Source: Muscardinus avellanarius
Taxonomy: Eukaryota > Chordata > Mammalia > Rodentia > Gliridae
Length of the DNA stretch: 64,000 nt
Assembly: GCA_963383645.1 (NCBI GenBank)
Contig: OY726569.1
Coordinates: 28,395,070 to 28,459,069 of the forward strand
Direction: 5' to 3'
Shown: positions 1-13,065 of the stretch, in pieces
Position numbering within the stretch: the stretch's first letter is position 1
Layout: each line of letters begins with the position of its first letter
The notes under the pieces: generated by a model
Seen by the model: the letters and a program-made list of their open reading frames with translations, nothing else
Database searches by the model: none
Told to the model about the DNA's origin: nothing
Made by a program: the position numbers and the translations under genes

Positions 1-2988
1 TAAAGATGTAGAAAGCAAAGAATCGAGAGGCCAAGTGCCTTTCCCCATCACACGGCCAGAGTGTGGCAAGGGCAAAAAAGCCTAGTCCCCCAACTCCTGG
101 TCCAGGACCCCTTTCACCACACCCTGACACCCGGTTGCCATGGTAATTCTGGTCACATCCCTACAACTCTCCCCTGCGATTACCCAGAGACCTTTCTCCT
201 CCCAGCAAGCTGAGCTCCCACTACTCATGTCTTCCAGGCTTGGAGAATAATAAGCTGCTTCTGTGTTATGAAAGTCTAACGTCCTCAAAGCATTCCTGAG
301 AGCTTGGGTACAGTTCAGTCTCTGATTTATACTGCTTTCTAAAAAAATAAAAATTAAAAATTAAAAAAAATAACTCCTTGAAATTTCAAACCGTGCCCTG
401 GGTTCTTGTTTGGTTTGGGTTTTTTTTTTTTTTTTCCATCCCTGTGGGTACCTAGCATCATACTGAGCACATCGCAGGTACTCAGTGCCCACTGCTGGGT
501 GAAAGAACAAAGGCTGAGCTCCTCTCTCATCTCAGCCTGCGCAGCCCTGCTCATTAGGGACCCTGCTCCTCACAGCAGCACCTCTGACCCGCTCTGCTGA
601 GGGAGGGACCGATCAATGGCCAGAGCCTGCCTGGAAGTTTTTCCCTCCCTTCCATTCAGAGACAAAAGCTCCCTCCTTTCTTTTTCGAAATAAGGGCAGT
701 TGAACTATATGACAATCATGTATGGAAAGAGAAAGCCAAGGAGGTGTTATGAGAGTATTAGAACAGGAGCCAGGTGGCACCTGGAGGGAAATCCAGGTGA
801 TGTGTGCAGGTATGCATGTATCACCTTAGCATATGATGTATATAACCACAGTGCATATATAGTTATATAATGTATAAAACAGTAATGAATCAAACTATAA
901 AAGATTGTAAGCCCCTTCCATGCAACCATAGGCCTGATCCACTCTGATTCACCCTGAGTTACGAAGAAGTGAGAAGTGTTTAATTGCTGCATGAGAAGCT
1001 ACGGCACAATGGGAAAGAAACCTTTTAGCCTGCACCTTGTGTTCAAAACCCAGTTGTGCCCTGTGATGACTGCAGTCCACCGCTTCTCCCCCCAAGGCTA
1101 CTCACTTGTAAGAGGAAGAAGCTGGGTCTGACACAGTCTGCCGGCCGCCCCAGCTCACACGCTATCACTCCTGTCAGTTATCCTCATCTCCTTTTAGTTA
1201 GGAAAAAAGAGAAAACTTTCTGAAGTTTCAGCAAAAATAAATTAAAAATGAAAATCCCCTTGAAATAAAAATCATCCATAACACAAAGTGTTTCTGGTAA
1301 TTATAATGATTGATGACCTACAGTCATGGAACACTTTTCCATATGCAAGTCACTGTGCCAAGTAGTTAACATGTCCTAATCTGGTTAATCCTCACAGCAC
1401 CCCATTGCTATGATTGCTCCTATTTTACAGATGAAATCAAAGCTTGGGGAGGTGAAGGCATTACCCGAGGTTATGCTGCTGGTATGTCGTGGCAGAGCCA
1501 AGAAGTGATCTCAGGCAGCCTGCTTCCACCACTACTGTGCCCCCCAACCCAAGTCTCCTTCCTCTGTCTCATACCAAAAGCTGGCTTTTAATCATGTCTG
1601 TGAGAAAAGAATCAGCCCAGGACCCTCCCAGAGTCCTCTCTGACTTCAGTAAACTCTGCTCTGCTGAAGCAAAAAGAGTGGGAAAGCCCTACTGCGTTCC
1701 CTTGCACTGGTCATCTGAGATGACCAGGAACCTCCGTGTTTGTCTTTCCCACCATTGGTATCCAGCACGTGGTACCCGCCTAGGCGGACCCTCCTTGCAC
1801 CACTCATGGCAGTGTGAAAGTTATCACTGTGAAATGACATGACGTCTGTCTCTCATGATTCTACTCATGCTTCCTCTTGTCCCAAGGTTCAGTCAGCCTT
1901 TGGGGAGACTGTGAGAAATATAGAAGACTTTCTGGTGCTCATCTGAAACAACCATCTCTGGATTTAACTCCAGAGCTTCTATGTGAACCAGTACCACCAA
2001 AATCCAGAAAAACTACATGAATATATTTCCAAACTTAGTCCTTTGAGCGATAAGCATCTTCTGTGTGTGATCATCAGAAGCAATGTCAACAATCAGATGT
2101 ATTTACAAACATACTTACTGAATCAGGAGGTCTGAGATGAGTCTTATTGGGCTTTTACCACTGGGAACCTAGAGAAACTGAGGAGTACTGGAATCTTGCT
2201 GGCAGCCAGAATAAGCAGAGATGCAGCTAAAATCAATGATCTTTCCCTAACTGGATCTCCGGTCCCAGTCTACACCTCCGCCCTGGTCATACTTGAACTG
2301 CTTCTCACTCTCGTGTGAACATGACTTGCCCATTCTACTCCTCTGAATTGTCCTAGTCTTTTCCCTTCTGCCTTACTGAATCCAGAGCTGGATATACACA
2401 CAAAAGTGAATAGAAATATGATGAGGGTACCTCCCAGAAGTCCTACTGGCCAAAGGAGTTCTGAGTGATTACTGGGCAGTCAGAAAGTCTAACTCATACC
2501 TACCTTTAAGGTGGGGCTGGTTATCTATCATGGTTACTTAACTCCTGTCTTCTAGAAGACTGGAAAATGTAACTAAAAAGGATAAAATGTGATTATGCCA
2601 AGATGAAAGAAAGATGGGAATGGGGTTTGCCCTGAGTTCTGGATAACCACTTTCTGTAATCCTGCCCATGTTCACAGAACCATAACGAAGTTCTCAGTGC
2701 TTTAGAAAAAGTTCTCATAGGTTGTATTCAGATACAAACCTTTTTTAAAATCAGTATTTTACTGAGGTTGAAGAATTCCTGGCAGTTTAATTGGATAGTA
2801 TTGATTATGGTTTTCACTGTTCATTCAAGCATTTATTGGGCACCAACTTGTGGTGCTCCACATTTGTTACTGAAAGTTACCTTAATTTTCCAAGAGTGGT
2901 GCCTACTCTGTTTCTCCTGTGTGGTCTTCCAATCTGTACATGCACACACCTGTCAGTCCTCAGTCATGGCAGAAAGCTGGGTCTGTCA
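1..2988. other. Intergenic DNA upstream of TRDD; no gene seen
   Basis: I find no V segment, exon or RNA gene here. The short open frames show no protein family I recognise. The stretch contains an old MIR element, listed separately, and A/T-rich unique sequence. By comparison with human TRD it should lie between the last upstream V segment and the D segments; this placement is inferred from the downstream TRDD segments. Confidence 0.6.
1310..1500 (+). repeat. MIR SINE, old and diverged
   Basis: The run from 'caagtcactgtgccaagtag' through 'taatcctcacagcacc' to 'attttacagatgaaatcaaa' follows the MIR core order (size-class phrase, Leu-like core, 'tttacagatga' tail). It is heavily diverged, as expected of an ancient mammalian SINE. 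Confidence 0.8.
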
Positions 2989-2999
2989 TACCATCATAA

Positions 3000-3224
3000 A
3001 TTTTTTTTTTTTTTTTTTTTTTTGGTGGTACTGGGGGTGGAACCCAGAGGCTTTCTACCTCCGAGCTATACTCCCAGACCTTTTTTATATTTTATTTGGA
3101 AACAGGGTCTCACTAAGTTGCTGAGAGCCTCACTAAGCAGCTGAGGCTGGCTTCGAACCCATGCGATCCTCCTGTCTCAGCCTCCCAAGCGCTGGGATTA
3201 CAAGTGTGCGTCACCACACCCGGC
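3000..3224 (-). mobile_element. Dimeric B1/ID SINE, reverse
   Basis: Starts with a 23-T tract, continues with the reversed ID part ('ggtactgggggtggaaccca') and ends with the reversed B1 start ('caccacacccggc'). It is flanked by an 11-bp target-site duplication, taccatcataa, at 2989-2999 and 3225-3235, so both ends are defined. Confidence 0.95.
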
Positions 3225-3819
3225 TACCATCATAAGTTTGAACCCTGTGCTCTGATGCATTGTATCCTTTTGTGGGAAGGAGGGATGGTTTGTAAGATGA
3301 AAACAGCAAAACAATTTTTTTCAACAAATTGTAAATTATAAGAAACAGAATTGTTTTGTGTACAACCATTTTAATGATTCCCTTTATATTTTTGCTGTGA
3401 AATGCACTGAAAATCTTAAAGTGAGCTATAGTTAATGTACTGGGAAATTTTAAAAATAATAAACTAGAGAAAAATGAAAAAGGTTCTCATAGCATAATTT
3501 AAATAAGTATGTTTCTCCCTCTTAAATAAGTAGCAGTACAGTGTAGATAGGTAAATTGATATGCAAAAAGTAAATGCAGTCATACACAAAAAATATTAAT
3601 TTCTGTGTTAAACTTTACAATAGTAATCTGCAAATTGTCCCTAACATTGGCAAAGTCATTTCATCTATCTTAACATGAATGGGTTTAAAATTTGGGACTA
3701 TAAACTTCATGTATGTTTTCATATGTGGGTTTTTCTTTTAGTAGTGAAAGAATCAGTCAAAAATAGGTAAGAATCACAACTTCTCAATAGGTCTGAGCTC
3801 TTAGAGATTGTGGGCTTAG

Positions 3820-3965
3820 CTTCTCCAGACCTTTATTCTATCCCTCATCCGTAAAATAGGAATAAAACTTCCACAGCATTATCACAGATATTACATTAAA
3901 TAACTGCTAGTAAGCACCTGGTACACTTTCATGACTTGCTCCAGAGCTCAATAGTACTATTATTC
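3820..3965 (-). repeat. MIR SINE, reverse
   Basis: Contains the reversed MIR order: 'ctcatccgtaaaataggaat' followed by 'attaaataactgctagtaag' and 'cacctggtac'. Diverged and probably ancient. Confidence 0.75.
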
Positions 3966-4879
3966 CATTCCTCTCAACGCTTAATGTTAAGAAGTCGAAT
4001 AGTTTTCATTCAGAAGAGAGAAGGCTGGAAGAGCAAGAACGGGAGGGTCGTTGCCAGGGACCACTAGCCTTTTTCCAAACCAAGAAACCCAAATACACTG
4101 TAAGCATATTTTTTATTAAAAAACCTCATCAGGAATATTTCTTACCAGGCAACCTCTCTAAATTCTTTCCCTGCACTAATAATAATGAAAGTCTCCAGGG
4201 CAAGACCATCTCTGTGAGCATCTATCTTCTTGGTAAGCTACGGTGCCCTCTTTTCTCTTTGTCTCCACTTCACTAGAAGTAAGAGGGAGAATAAACTTTT
4301 CATATCAAACTCTTTCAAACAGACTTGGTTTAGATGTCTGAGACAAGAGCTGGCCAAGGGGGCTATCCCAATTTTTAGAAAGCACAGCCTTATCCAGCTT
4401 CAGGGATGTTCTCTTAAAGGTCCTCCTCAGTCTTAAGATATATCTAATGAGCTCTTGTAAGAATAGAGCAATCCTTTCACATCCTAAAAAAATAAAACTA
4501 TAAAATTAATTACTAAGCTGTGAAGGGTGACATTTGCCCAACCTCATTTTGCCCATGCTGTCTACATAGGGTTACTTTCTACTGTTGTACGTGGCCAAGA
4601 AAGCCAAGTTCCCCTAAATGAATCCCAAAAATAAATATCCTCATTCCTCTGGCTTCTTCCTCTAAAGAATTACAAGGACTTGGTCCAAGGGAACTAGGGA
4701 AAAAAGCCAGAGAATCAGAGCTGCTATTTTGCTAGAGATGCATGTCCTGATGGGAGAGAGCAGTGAAGGACATTTGTGCCAAATTACATGAAGTGCTGGA
4801 GAGAAACTGTCTGAGATCTGAGGAAACGTCCACCTGCTAGAGAGAGCTAGCAGCCCATTGAAATGAAAAGCATTTGGAA

Positions 4880-5005
4880 GTCAGAAAGCTTGTCCCTAAC
4901 TTTCTGTGTGACTTTAGAGAAGTTGGTTAACTTCTTTGGGCCTCAGATTCTCATCTGTATAATAAAGAGTTTATATTAGATTATCTCTCAAATTCCTTTA
5001 GTGCT
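4880..5005 (-). repeat. MIR SINE, reverse
   Basis: Shows 'ctgtgtgactttagagaagt' followed by 'cctcagattctcatctgtat', a standard reversed MIR core and tail, with moderate divergence. Confidence 0.8.
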
Positions 5006-8000
5006 GAGAAGCAATATAACTCTCTGTCCAGAAAGAAAAAGGAGGATGTTGCTGTGGGACAAAAGGAATCAAATTTGACAGATTCCTAAAATTTGGGAAG
5101 CACAGATTCCCTGCCCTGCTGATTCCTTTATGCGACCCAATAAGGATAAAGTAAAAAAAGGAACTAAATGAAATACACTCATGATTAATCAAAGGGATTG
5201 AAAGTCATTGCTAACCTCACAGCTACCCCAAATCCCTTCAGCTCACCTCCCTGGAGACACTCCTCCTCTTCTTTAATGCCTCCTCGTGATTCTCAAAAAC
5301 TGTGATCACTCAAGGTTGAAGCTTTTAATCTCCCATGTATAAAAGGATATGCAAATAGAGTTCAGTTTCCTGTTGAGCCTCTGCCAAGGTCTTAGCCTGG
5401 CAGTTCTGGGAAAGAAGCCAGAGACCTCATATTTCTTGGCTGTTAACATTCTCCCATCTGTGCTCGAGTCAGCAGCCTGGGCTTCGGCTGCAGCTTGTCT
5501 TTAGTCTTCTACTTTCCCAAGGTTCCTAAAGGAATCCTTCAGAATGTTCCTGCAAGAAAGTAACATGCAGCTGGCTCCCAAGTGCCCAAGCAGAGCATTA
5601 TTTGGCTATATTTGGTGGCGGTAAGAAAAAGATCAGGAAGTTCATATTAAGACATTCTACATACAAAACTTGAGGTGCTGGTGTTAACTAGGCCTTAGGC
5701 AGGGCTCACAATAACTCATCTGTGTCTCCAGTATGTGGTGACATACCTACCCAGTATGATAAAGACAAGGTCCTAAGGTGCAGCCCCATACAGCATTCAA
5801 AAACAAAATACTTGAAAAGCAGATATCTCAGGGTGTTTCTGCACCAGAAGCTCTGCTAAACAACACAACTGGGGACCAGACTAATCGTCCCCTACGTCTC
5901 CCTGACCGAACTCACACAAAAAAGCAGCTGCCAATTTCATTCGACACAGAGCAACCCGACCCAAATGTACTACTGACATGTTACCAGTATTCTGGTGGGA
6001 TATTATATGTTCCAAGATATGTTAAATCTGACCGTTTATTAAGCCAAGAATTTTCACTTTTTCTGCAAGTGTCGTGACTTATTTGTATTTTCCAGTATTT
6101 TCCTTCTGAAGCTAACTCCCACCAGGGCTTTCCCGTGCATTCTCATGTCCATTACAAGGTCAGTGTACAAGTTAAATTTTTAAATTTCTTCAGAAACCTC
6201 TATGGGAGAGATTTCCTCTTTCATGTCTCTGTTATCCCACACCAGTATAAAATGCTATGTTATTGTTCCAAAGCCAGAACTCGGGTTCTTCTAAATACCT
6301 CTATCTCTCTTATTGATCCTTGGGCATCCACTTTTTAAAATCATACCTTTTTTTGAAATCTGTTCACTGAGCATTGATGTTCTGTAAATTTTCCACCCCT
6401 CAGTGCTCCCTCCCAGCTCCTCTCACTCTGAACTTACCTCCCCCAAGGATGCTCATTCCCAGGATACTGACATCTCAACAGGGAAGTACAATAAAGCCGG
6501 TCCCTTCTTATTCCTGTTTGGTTGCTTCTCGGCCTCACCCCATCCAGTACAAGTCTGAAAGTTAGCACCACCTCTTGCCATTTGTGGGCATTTTTTCTAA
6601 GAGACTAGTCCCCAGAGCAGCATTTTGAGACTGGGCCTGAATTCCCCTGGCCTTATAACCCGAGAGGTCCTCGGTGCAGGGAGATTCCAGAGTGTCTACC
6701 TGTATCCAGGTCTAGCAGCCTCGTCACTGAACTGTATCACGAGGAAAGGTTGAGACATGAACATATGACTCCTGTAGTGGCTCAGAAGAGAATCTTAGAT
6801 TCTATAAAGCTCAAAAAAAAAGGCTTGAATGCTCTCTTCTATGGACTAAATGGGAGTTGCTCAGATCATCTACATCTGATGAAAGAAGGAAGCTCTACCA
6901 CCTTCCACAACTTCAGCTCTCTGGACCTACGTGTGTTTTCCTAACACCGTACCTTGTTCTCCAGTGTGCTTAAGGCAGGCCTGATCTACTCAAAAATAAC
7001 CTAGAACAAGTCAACACAGTCTGGAGGCCCAGGGCAAAATAAGTGAGTCTGACTCCAGAGAAAAATCTTCCCTTCTCTCCAACACAGAATCTCTAAGGAC
7101 TCTCTATAAATCAGGCCTCTAATCACTCTCTATTTCCATTTGAATATATATCTTCCAGTTCCTGTGCATCTGTTTTGCATATATAAAATTTAGGATGAAA
7201 ACTGAGAATCTGTACATGTACTAATTAACTCGGCTATCAGCGTAGATTTATTATGTGTAGGGAAAACGATTTTGCACCTTTATTTACTAACCTTTATTTT
7301 AATGAGAAAAAGAAAAAGAAGCTTTCTTCCTACAATGGTTTCCTCTCTGGATAGATTGCTGTCCAGCAAGGGCTGGGATTGTTCTGCCTTAGTTCTTTAG
7401 CTTCCATGCCCCAAGCTCCTGGTAGGAAGGGTCTCCTTGTCCAACAGTGTGTGCACCATCACGCTAATACCAGTAGTCAGAGCTGACTACAGAGTTGGCT
7501 AATAAGCCTGAAAACACCTATGTTCTAAGAGCTTAAGTGGGCAGTGGTGGAACAGATTGGCCCAATGCTAGGAAACTGCTGGTGTCCACTGCTGACTGAG
7601 TCCTCTCCCCAGCTGCCTGATCCAACAGATGCAGCTTCCTTATGAGGCAACAGATCCCCATAATGCCCACATCCTGTGGTTCCCTGTACCCCTAACACCC
7701 CACATCTGAGTTCCTTTCCCATTCAGAGAACAAAAGTTGCTGGCTTCATGCCAGTTCACAACAGATGTGGGCCACAACCACCAGCTACCCAGGAAGCATC
7801 TAGCAGAGCGGGGCATGAGAGATTCCCATGCCTGTGTTCCCATCGATCGCTTGACACCTGCTCAAAGACAGAGACTGGGAGACCTTCTCCAGAGCATCCC
7901 CACGGGGTGAGTTCATTCTGTTGAGAATTAGAAAGACTGAAGAATTGAGAAGGCTGAGACAAAGTTAAGAAAAATATTAGAAAATAGGTATACAACTTTC

Positions 8001-9381
8001 CGTGCACTCCAAGTAAATCCATAAATGTATCCACACCCTCAGTAAATGCCTTCCTATGTCACTGACCTTGCCCATCTCACTCTCTAAATGTCACAAAGGG
8101 GACGTATACTGGATAGACACTCAAAGCCTTGAGTAGTAGGACGTTGCGTCTCTCTCACGTAGGACAGTTGGAACGGGAATCTGGCAATAAGAGCACTGTT
8201 GCTAACTTGTGTCAAGCCTTGTCGCTGGGTGTAAGAGATTGTACCCTGGCTATCCCTAAGTCTGTTCACTTTTTTACAACTATTTTTTCCCAAATAGTCC
8301 CTTCTGTGCACTGACTACTTAGTAAAGCTAAGAAAGATGGGAAGGGCAGGGATAAGGTACAAGGAAAGAAACATAAAGACACTGGTACCAGGGGAAACAT
8401 TGTTGTGGACTGAGTATTTATCATTTGAATTGATGTGAACCTGGCCTCCCCAGAAAATGTCAAGGCCGGTATTAGAATGTGTTTTCTTAAAGGCTTTGAA
8501 AGAAAATATGAGAATTCAAAGATTGCTACTGCCCTCCCCCAAAAAGTGATTGTGGCTGGAACGGTCCAAAGGCTTGGCAGCGGCAGAGGGGGCGGCCAGC
8601 CTCTGGGAACTGCAAAGCAGGCCATCTGCGGCTCTCACCTGATCGTTCTGCACCCTTTCTTGGACCCTCCTCTTCATCACTCCCTCAGACACTTTGATGC
8701 TCTTCCCATTAAAACCCAATCTCAAGAAATGACCTGAAACCAATTCACACTCATGTTTGAGTGATTAAAATAACGAAAGGTTTTAGTTTTCTGAGATAAG
8801 GCAGGGGGGACCTTGTATTTTACAAAAGATAATAACCATAAGCTAAAGACTGAGGCAACCGTGGCAGAATTTTCAGAGCTTGAGGGATACCGCCCAAAGG
8901 GAAAGACAGAAGACAGCTCTCCCTTCGGAGGTTCCATCTGGAGGCTACAGGCCTGGGCACTTCTCTTGCCGTGTCTAGGAATCGGTTTGGCTGGAGCAGC
9001 CTGCCCAAGAGAATATGGACCTGTTTGTATGAAAAGGCAGCAGATGGCAGAATTAGGACCAGGGGGAGGGAGAGATATCAGGAAAAGCATTTAATTTCAA
9101 TAGCAGAAATAGCTTTGCAATAGTTCAGTAAGTAAGAGGAGCATCATTTCAGAGAGTGAGTTAGTAATTGCACTGGGAAGGTTGTCTCCATTAGTCGGGA
9201 TCTAAATTCATTGGCTGAGCTCTTTTCCTCCCTTAGAAATGTGTGTTAAAAGAAAATCATTTTCAATATACATATCATTATATAGTCTGTACATGTAATC
9301 ATATTCACATACACATTTGTATCTTTTTGACATTATATAATCAATTTTCTATGTTATTTTATACTTTTAAATCAGTATTTT

Positions 9382-9575
9382 TTTTTTTTTTTTTTGGTAC
9401 TGGGGTTCCTGGAAACCCGTCTACCTCCGGGCTACACTCCCAGACCTATTTTTACATTTTTATTTGGAAACAGGGTCTCCTAAGCCAGCGCGCGCGGCTG
9501 GCTTCGGACCTGCGCGATCCTCCTGTCTCTGCCTCCCAAGCGCGGGGATTACAAGCGTGCGCCACCACGCCCAGC
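9382..9575 (-). mobile_element. B1/ID SINE, hairpin subfamily, reverse
   Basis: A T tract, then 'ggtactggggttcctggaaa', ending in a reversed B1 head. It is flanked by a 15-bp duplication ttaaatcagtatttt (9367-9381 and 9576-9590). It belongs to a shorter subfamily whose middle is self-complementary (gccagc 9484-9489 and gctggc 9497-9502). The related copies are at 14371, 35411 and 36575. Confidence 0.93.
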
Positions 9576-10390
9576 TTAAATCAGTATTTTTAATAAGCTA
9601 CATTAATGTTGTATCTAAGGATGTACTATAGTGTACTCAATAAAGTTTCTTATGTTTAAGCATTTAGGTAACTTCTACATTTTTTCCATTACAAAATTTG
9701 CTGTGATAAACATATCTGTCCTCATAACTTTTTCACTATTTATAGTTATCACATATGTATATACATAAATTATACATACAATTTTATCAATATAATTAAT
9801 ATAGCATATTTCATATATGTATATATGAAAAAATACATAAAATAAAATAAGAAAGTCCCTACTTTTCTAAAATAGGAGATTCAAAGTTAAGAGTTTTGGC
9901 CAACTTGAATATATAAACCCTTAGAGTTATAGATTAAATTAACAAATTCTACTTTAAATTTTGAAATAGATTGATTTGCTTACATATACATATTTATAAA
10001 ATATAAGAATTTTTAGTTACTGCTTTTTACAGTTCCCACAGTCTATAAAATAGCTTCATCCAAATTCTGCACAAGCATTTCAAATCAGTGTATTTATCAC
10101 AACTAGAGCCACATTTTTAATCCACAAACTTTTTCCAGAATATATCAAAATCACTTTGTCTAATTTGTTTCAAGTATAGCACATTATCAATCCATATATG
10201 AAGTTACCACAATACTCATTTTAGCCACTTTATCTATTTACATAATATTAGAACTGTTGACATTTATCCTGTAAGTGAATATTCCTGATCTCTACAATAA
10301 AAAAAGTTATTTCAAAAGACTTGTTTAGACAATATCAAGCACTCGGGATTTTCAAGTCATTGGGAGACCAAAGAATATTTGTTGGTTGGG

Positions 10391-10628
10391 GGGGGGGTTG
10401 TTTGCTTTTTGTTTTTTGTTTTTTTAGTACTAGGGATGGAATCCAGGGGCATTCTACCTCCAAGCTACATCCCCAGTTCTATTTTTTATTTGTTTGTAAT
10501 CATTTTGTAGAGGATCTCACTAAGTTGCAGAGGGCCTACTAAGTTGCTGAGGCTGGCCAGGAACCTGCAACCCTCCTGTCTTAGCCTCTCAAGTACTGAG
10601 ATTACAAGTGTGCGCCACCATGCCCAGC
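10391..10628 (-). mobile_element. Dimeric B1/ID SINE, reverse
   Basis: A G/T-rich leader is followed by 'agtactagggatggaatcca' and the reversed head 'gcgccaccatgcccagct'. Full-length type with moderate divergence. Confidence 0.9.
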
Positions 10629-11107
10629 TATTTGCCATTTTTAATCTACTTGGTCATCTTTTTTTACTAAGTCCACAGTTGGCTTCTATTAGTATCTAGA
10701 AACTACCCCTGGTTGAGACCATTCCAGGTGTCTTCACTCAACTGTACTTCACTGCTCAAAATTAAATCATTGAGTACAAGTATTGCAATTTCACTTCTTA
10801 TAATTTTTATAAGAAATTGATTATAAGGGACTCTCTCTTCTCTGAAGATAATAAACCTCATTTGCTATTCAAACATATTTTGAATATATAGTATTTTCTC
10901 ATGGTAAATTCCCCAAAGTAGAGATGTTTGCTCAAAGTAGAGATGTTTGCTTTTGATATTAACTAATTGGATTCCAATAAAAATATGATAATTTATGTTG
11001 CTACCAATATCTTGCCAGCATTAGAATATCATCTTTTCTAGCAGAAACATTACTGGTTTGTTGATGCTTATTTACATTTTTATTATTAGAGGATTAAAAT
11101 TTTTTTC
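10629..11107. other. A/T-rich spacer
   Basis: Low-GC unique sequence with no gene. An 18-base unit (caaagtagagatgtttgc) is tandemly duplicated at about 10914-10951. I looked here for a first D segment corresponding to human TRDD1 and found no spaced heptamer/nonamer pair. Confidence 0.5.
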
Positions 11108-11290
11108 TAAGTTGAATGTGATGGCACATGCCTCTAACCCGAGTACTTGGAAGGGTAAGACAGGAGGATCACAGGTTCTAGGCCAACCACAGCAACATAG
11201 AAAGACCCTGTTACAAAAGAAAAAGAAAAAGGCATTTGGGGTATATCTCGAAGGTCTGCCTCTGGGTTCAATCTGGAGAAAGAAAGAGAA
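11108..11290 (+). mobile_element. B1/ID SINE, forward, diverged
   Basis: Forward head 'gtgatggcacatgcctctaa', then 'gacaggaggatcacaggttc' and a degraded ID tail ending in a GGAA-rich run. Confidence 0.85.
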
Positions 11291-11513
11291 GAAGGAAGGA
11301 AGGAAGGACTTCCAAGTTTGCTGACCAATGGGTAAACTTTATTTCTTAGGTTCTTAGTGTTTTATCCATTTATATGATTGTTAAAATTTTGTGCCTCTTT
11401 GTTTCATAGCATTTAACCACAAAATCTTTGGTGAAAAGGAGATTTCTGAGGTACTGAGAATGGCAGTGGGTGGTGATGGCAAGGTGCCAAGAAAAGGGAA
11501 AAAGGAGGAAGAG

Positions 11514-11541
11514 GGTTTTTGTACTGATGTGTTTCACTGTG
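11514..11541 (+). promoter_or_regulatory. 12-RSS on the left of TRDD2
   Basis: Nonamer ggtttttgt (11514-11522), 12-base spacer (11523-11534) and heptamer cactgtg (11535-11541). Both elements equal the consensus read in this orientation. This RSS directs joining to an upstream V or D segment carrying a 23-RSS, by the 12/23 rule. Confidence 0.95.
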
Positions 11542-11550
11542 CCTACGTAT
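11542..11550 (+). other. TRDD2: TRD diversity segment D2
   Basis: A nine-base D segment, cctacgtat, held between a perfect 12-RSS on the left and a 23-RSS on the right, the arrangement specific to TRD/TRB D segments. Its length and C/T-rich start resemble human TRDD2 (also nine bases), so I use that symbol. It lies about 10.9 kb upstream of TRDD3, close to the human spacing as I recall it. A D can be read in several frames, so no fixed peptide applies. The right heptamer, cacagaa, departs from CACAGTG at its last two bases, far from the cleavage point, so it may still work. Confidence 0.93.
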
Positions 11551-11589
11551 CACAGAAGTTGAAGGAGACTAAGCTTTTGTTCAAAAACA
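11551..11589 (+). promoter_or_regulatory. 23-RSS on the right of TRDD2
   Basis: Heptamer cacagaa (11551-11557), 23-base spacer (11558-11580) and nonamer tcaaaaaca (11581-11589). The first three heptamer bases, CAC, which matter most for cleavage, are intact. Confidence 0.92.
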
Positions 11590-12002
11590 CCTGACTGATC
11601 TGCTATGCACATCTCAGCACTGGGAAGACTCCACTGAGTGTCCTAGGGAAATAATCTAAGAGCTTTATGACCCTCCCCTAACTCCTTTCTTAGACATTGA
11701 CTCCACATCACCTACTGCAAGAATCTCAGAATATGAACTAGCATTGCCAAAGTGATATGAATTCATCAGCAATAAATAATCCCACAATAAAAACCCACAC
11801 TCTTTAACATTTATTAAATATGCTTATGGCAGTGTAAAAAGGAATTTCAGGGCTGACTAAGGGAATGGAACTAGCAGTGACTGAGCCCTGTATGCCAGGT
11901 CACACACTGGTAACATGACGAACCAAATCTGGGTAATCTGCATAATTTCTTTTTCCAAAGAGCTTCATGCCTTGTACAAAACAAATCAAATGGTCAAAAA
12001 AA

Positions 12003-12229
12003 GCAAGCCGGACATGGTGGCACACGCTTGTAATCCCAGCATTTGGGAGGCTGAGATCGGAGGATCGCAGTTCGCAGACAGCCTCAGCTACTTAGTGAGG
12101 CCCTCTGCAACTCAGTGAGACCCTGTTTCAAAATAAAGAATTTTTTAAAAAATTGGGCAGGGGTTGTAGCTCGGAGGTCAAATGCCTCTGGGTTCTATCC
12201 CAGACCCGCCAAAAAAAAAAAAAAAAAAT
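12003..12229 (+). mobile_element. Dimeric B1/ID SINE, forward
   Basis: Head 'gccggacatggtggcacacg', internal 'cagcctcagctacttagtga', ID part 'ggggttgtagctcggaggtc' and a terminal A tract. Complete copy. Confidence 0.93.
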
Positions 12230-12340
12230 CAGTTATGGAGTAAATTCCCTCTTACCAGAGTATGGCATGCTTGCAGAGTCCCAACTTTTTTAAATAATGT
12301 ATTTAGAAAATATATTTCCTGGAAACTCAGCAATATTTCT

Positions 12341-12518
12341 GTTAGCCTGAGGCTGGAACCCAGGGACTTTTGCCACTGAGCTACACCCCCAGTCCTATTT
12401 TTTATTCTTTATTTTGAAGCAAGGCCTCACTAAGTAGCTGAAGCTGGCCGCAAACCCTCAATCCTCCTGTTTCAGCCTCCCAAGTTCTGGGATGACAAGT
12501 GTGTGTGACCACAGCGGC
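12341..12518 (-). mobile_element. B1/ID SINE, reverse, 5' truncated
   Basis: Shows 'gctacacccccagtcc' and 'tcctgtttcagcctcccaag' in reverse order. There is no poly-T start, and the copy is diverged. Confidence 0.85.
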
Positions 12519-13015
12519 CTTGACTCTTCTCTTGACCCTGCATGAGTTTGATCCCAGGGCACAGGAATTACTCTCTTGATCATGGGATTACAAACACCAG
12601 TTAGCACACCAAGTCCAATCTCTTTTTCAGTCTAGGAGAGCAGACGCAAAGCACGGGGAAGAAATCTGTGTCTATGCCTCCTTCCTAAGTTGTCCAAAAT
12701 AAGTGGGTCTATGGCTTATAGGAGAGACTGTGTCAGCACAATAAAAATAAAACCAAAGGAGCCCATTTTCAGGAAATACCAACAATTCACAGAGATGGCG
12801 CCTTTAATGAAATTCTCATTTTTAGTACAGAAATGGAACATAACATCCTTAGATTACTTATTTGATAAAAGTGCAGGCTCTTAGATCATAATTTTTCAGC
12901 AGGTAGTGATGAGCTTATAATGTTTCTGCATAGCAGACTGCAGGCATTCACAGTTACAGAAACTAGCTTTCTGCTTCACCCAAAGATACCATGCAAAGAA
13001 AGATTGCAACCCCTC

Positions 13016-13018
<3 letters not shown>

Positions 13019-13062
<44 letters not shown>
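13019..13062. repeat. (CA)n microsatellite
   Basis: About 22 uninterrupted CA units. Confidence 0.98.

Positions 13063-13065
<3 letters not shown>

Larger units (their letters stand above)
3236..9366. other. Intergenic DNA with old repeats; no gene recognised
   Basis: No exon, V segment or RNA gene is supported. The 99-residue frame at 5778-6077 has no leader, no paired cysteines and no WYR/YYC motifs, so it is not a V gene. MIR-type relics are at about 3820-3965 and 4880-5005. The rest is unique sequence in which I see nothing further. Confidence 0.55.

Noticed and set aside
5336..5356. TATA-like 'tataaaagg' next to octamer 'atgcaaat', as in V promoters
   Set aside because: Octamer and TATA are in the wrong order and no V exon follows on either strand.
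5778..6077. 99-codon open frame
   Set aside because: No signal peptide, paired cysteines, domain or splice context; no family resemblance.
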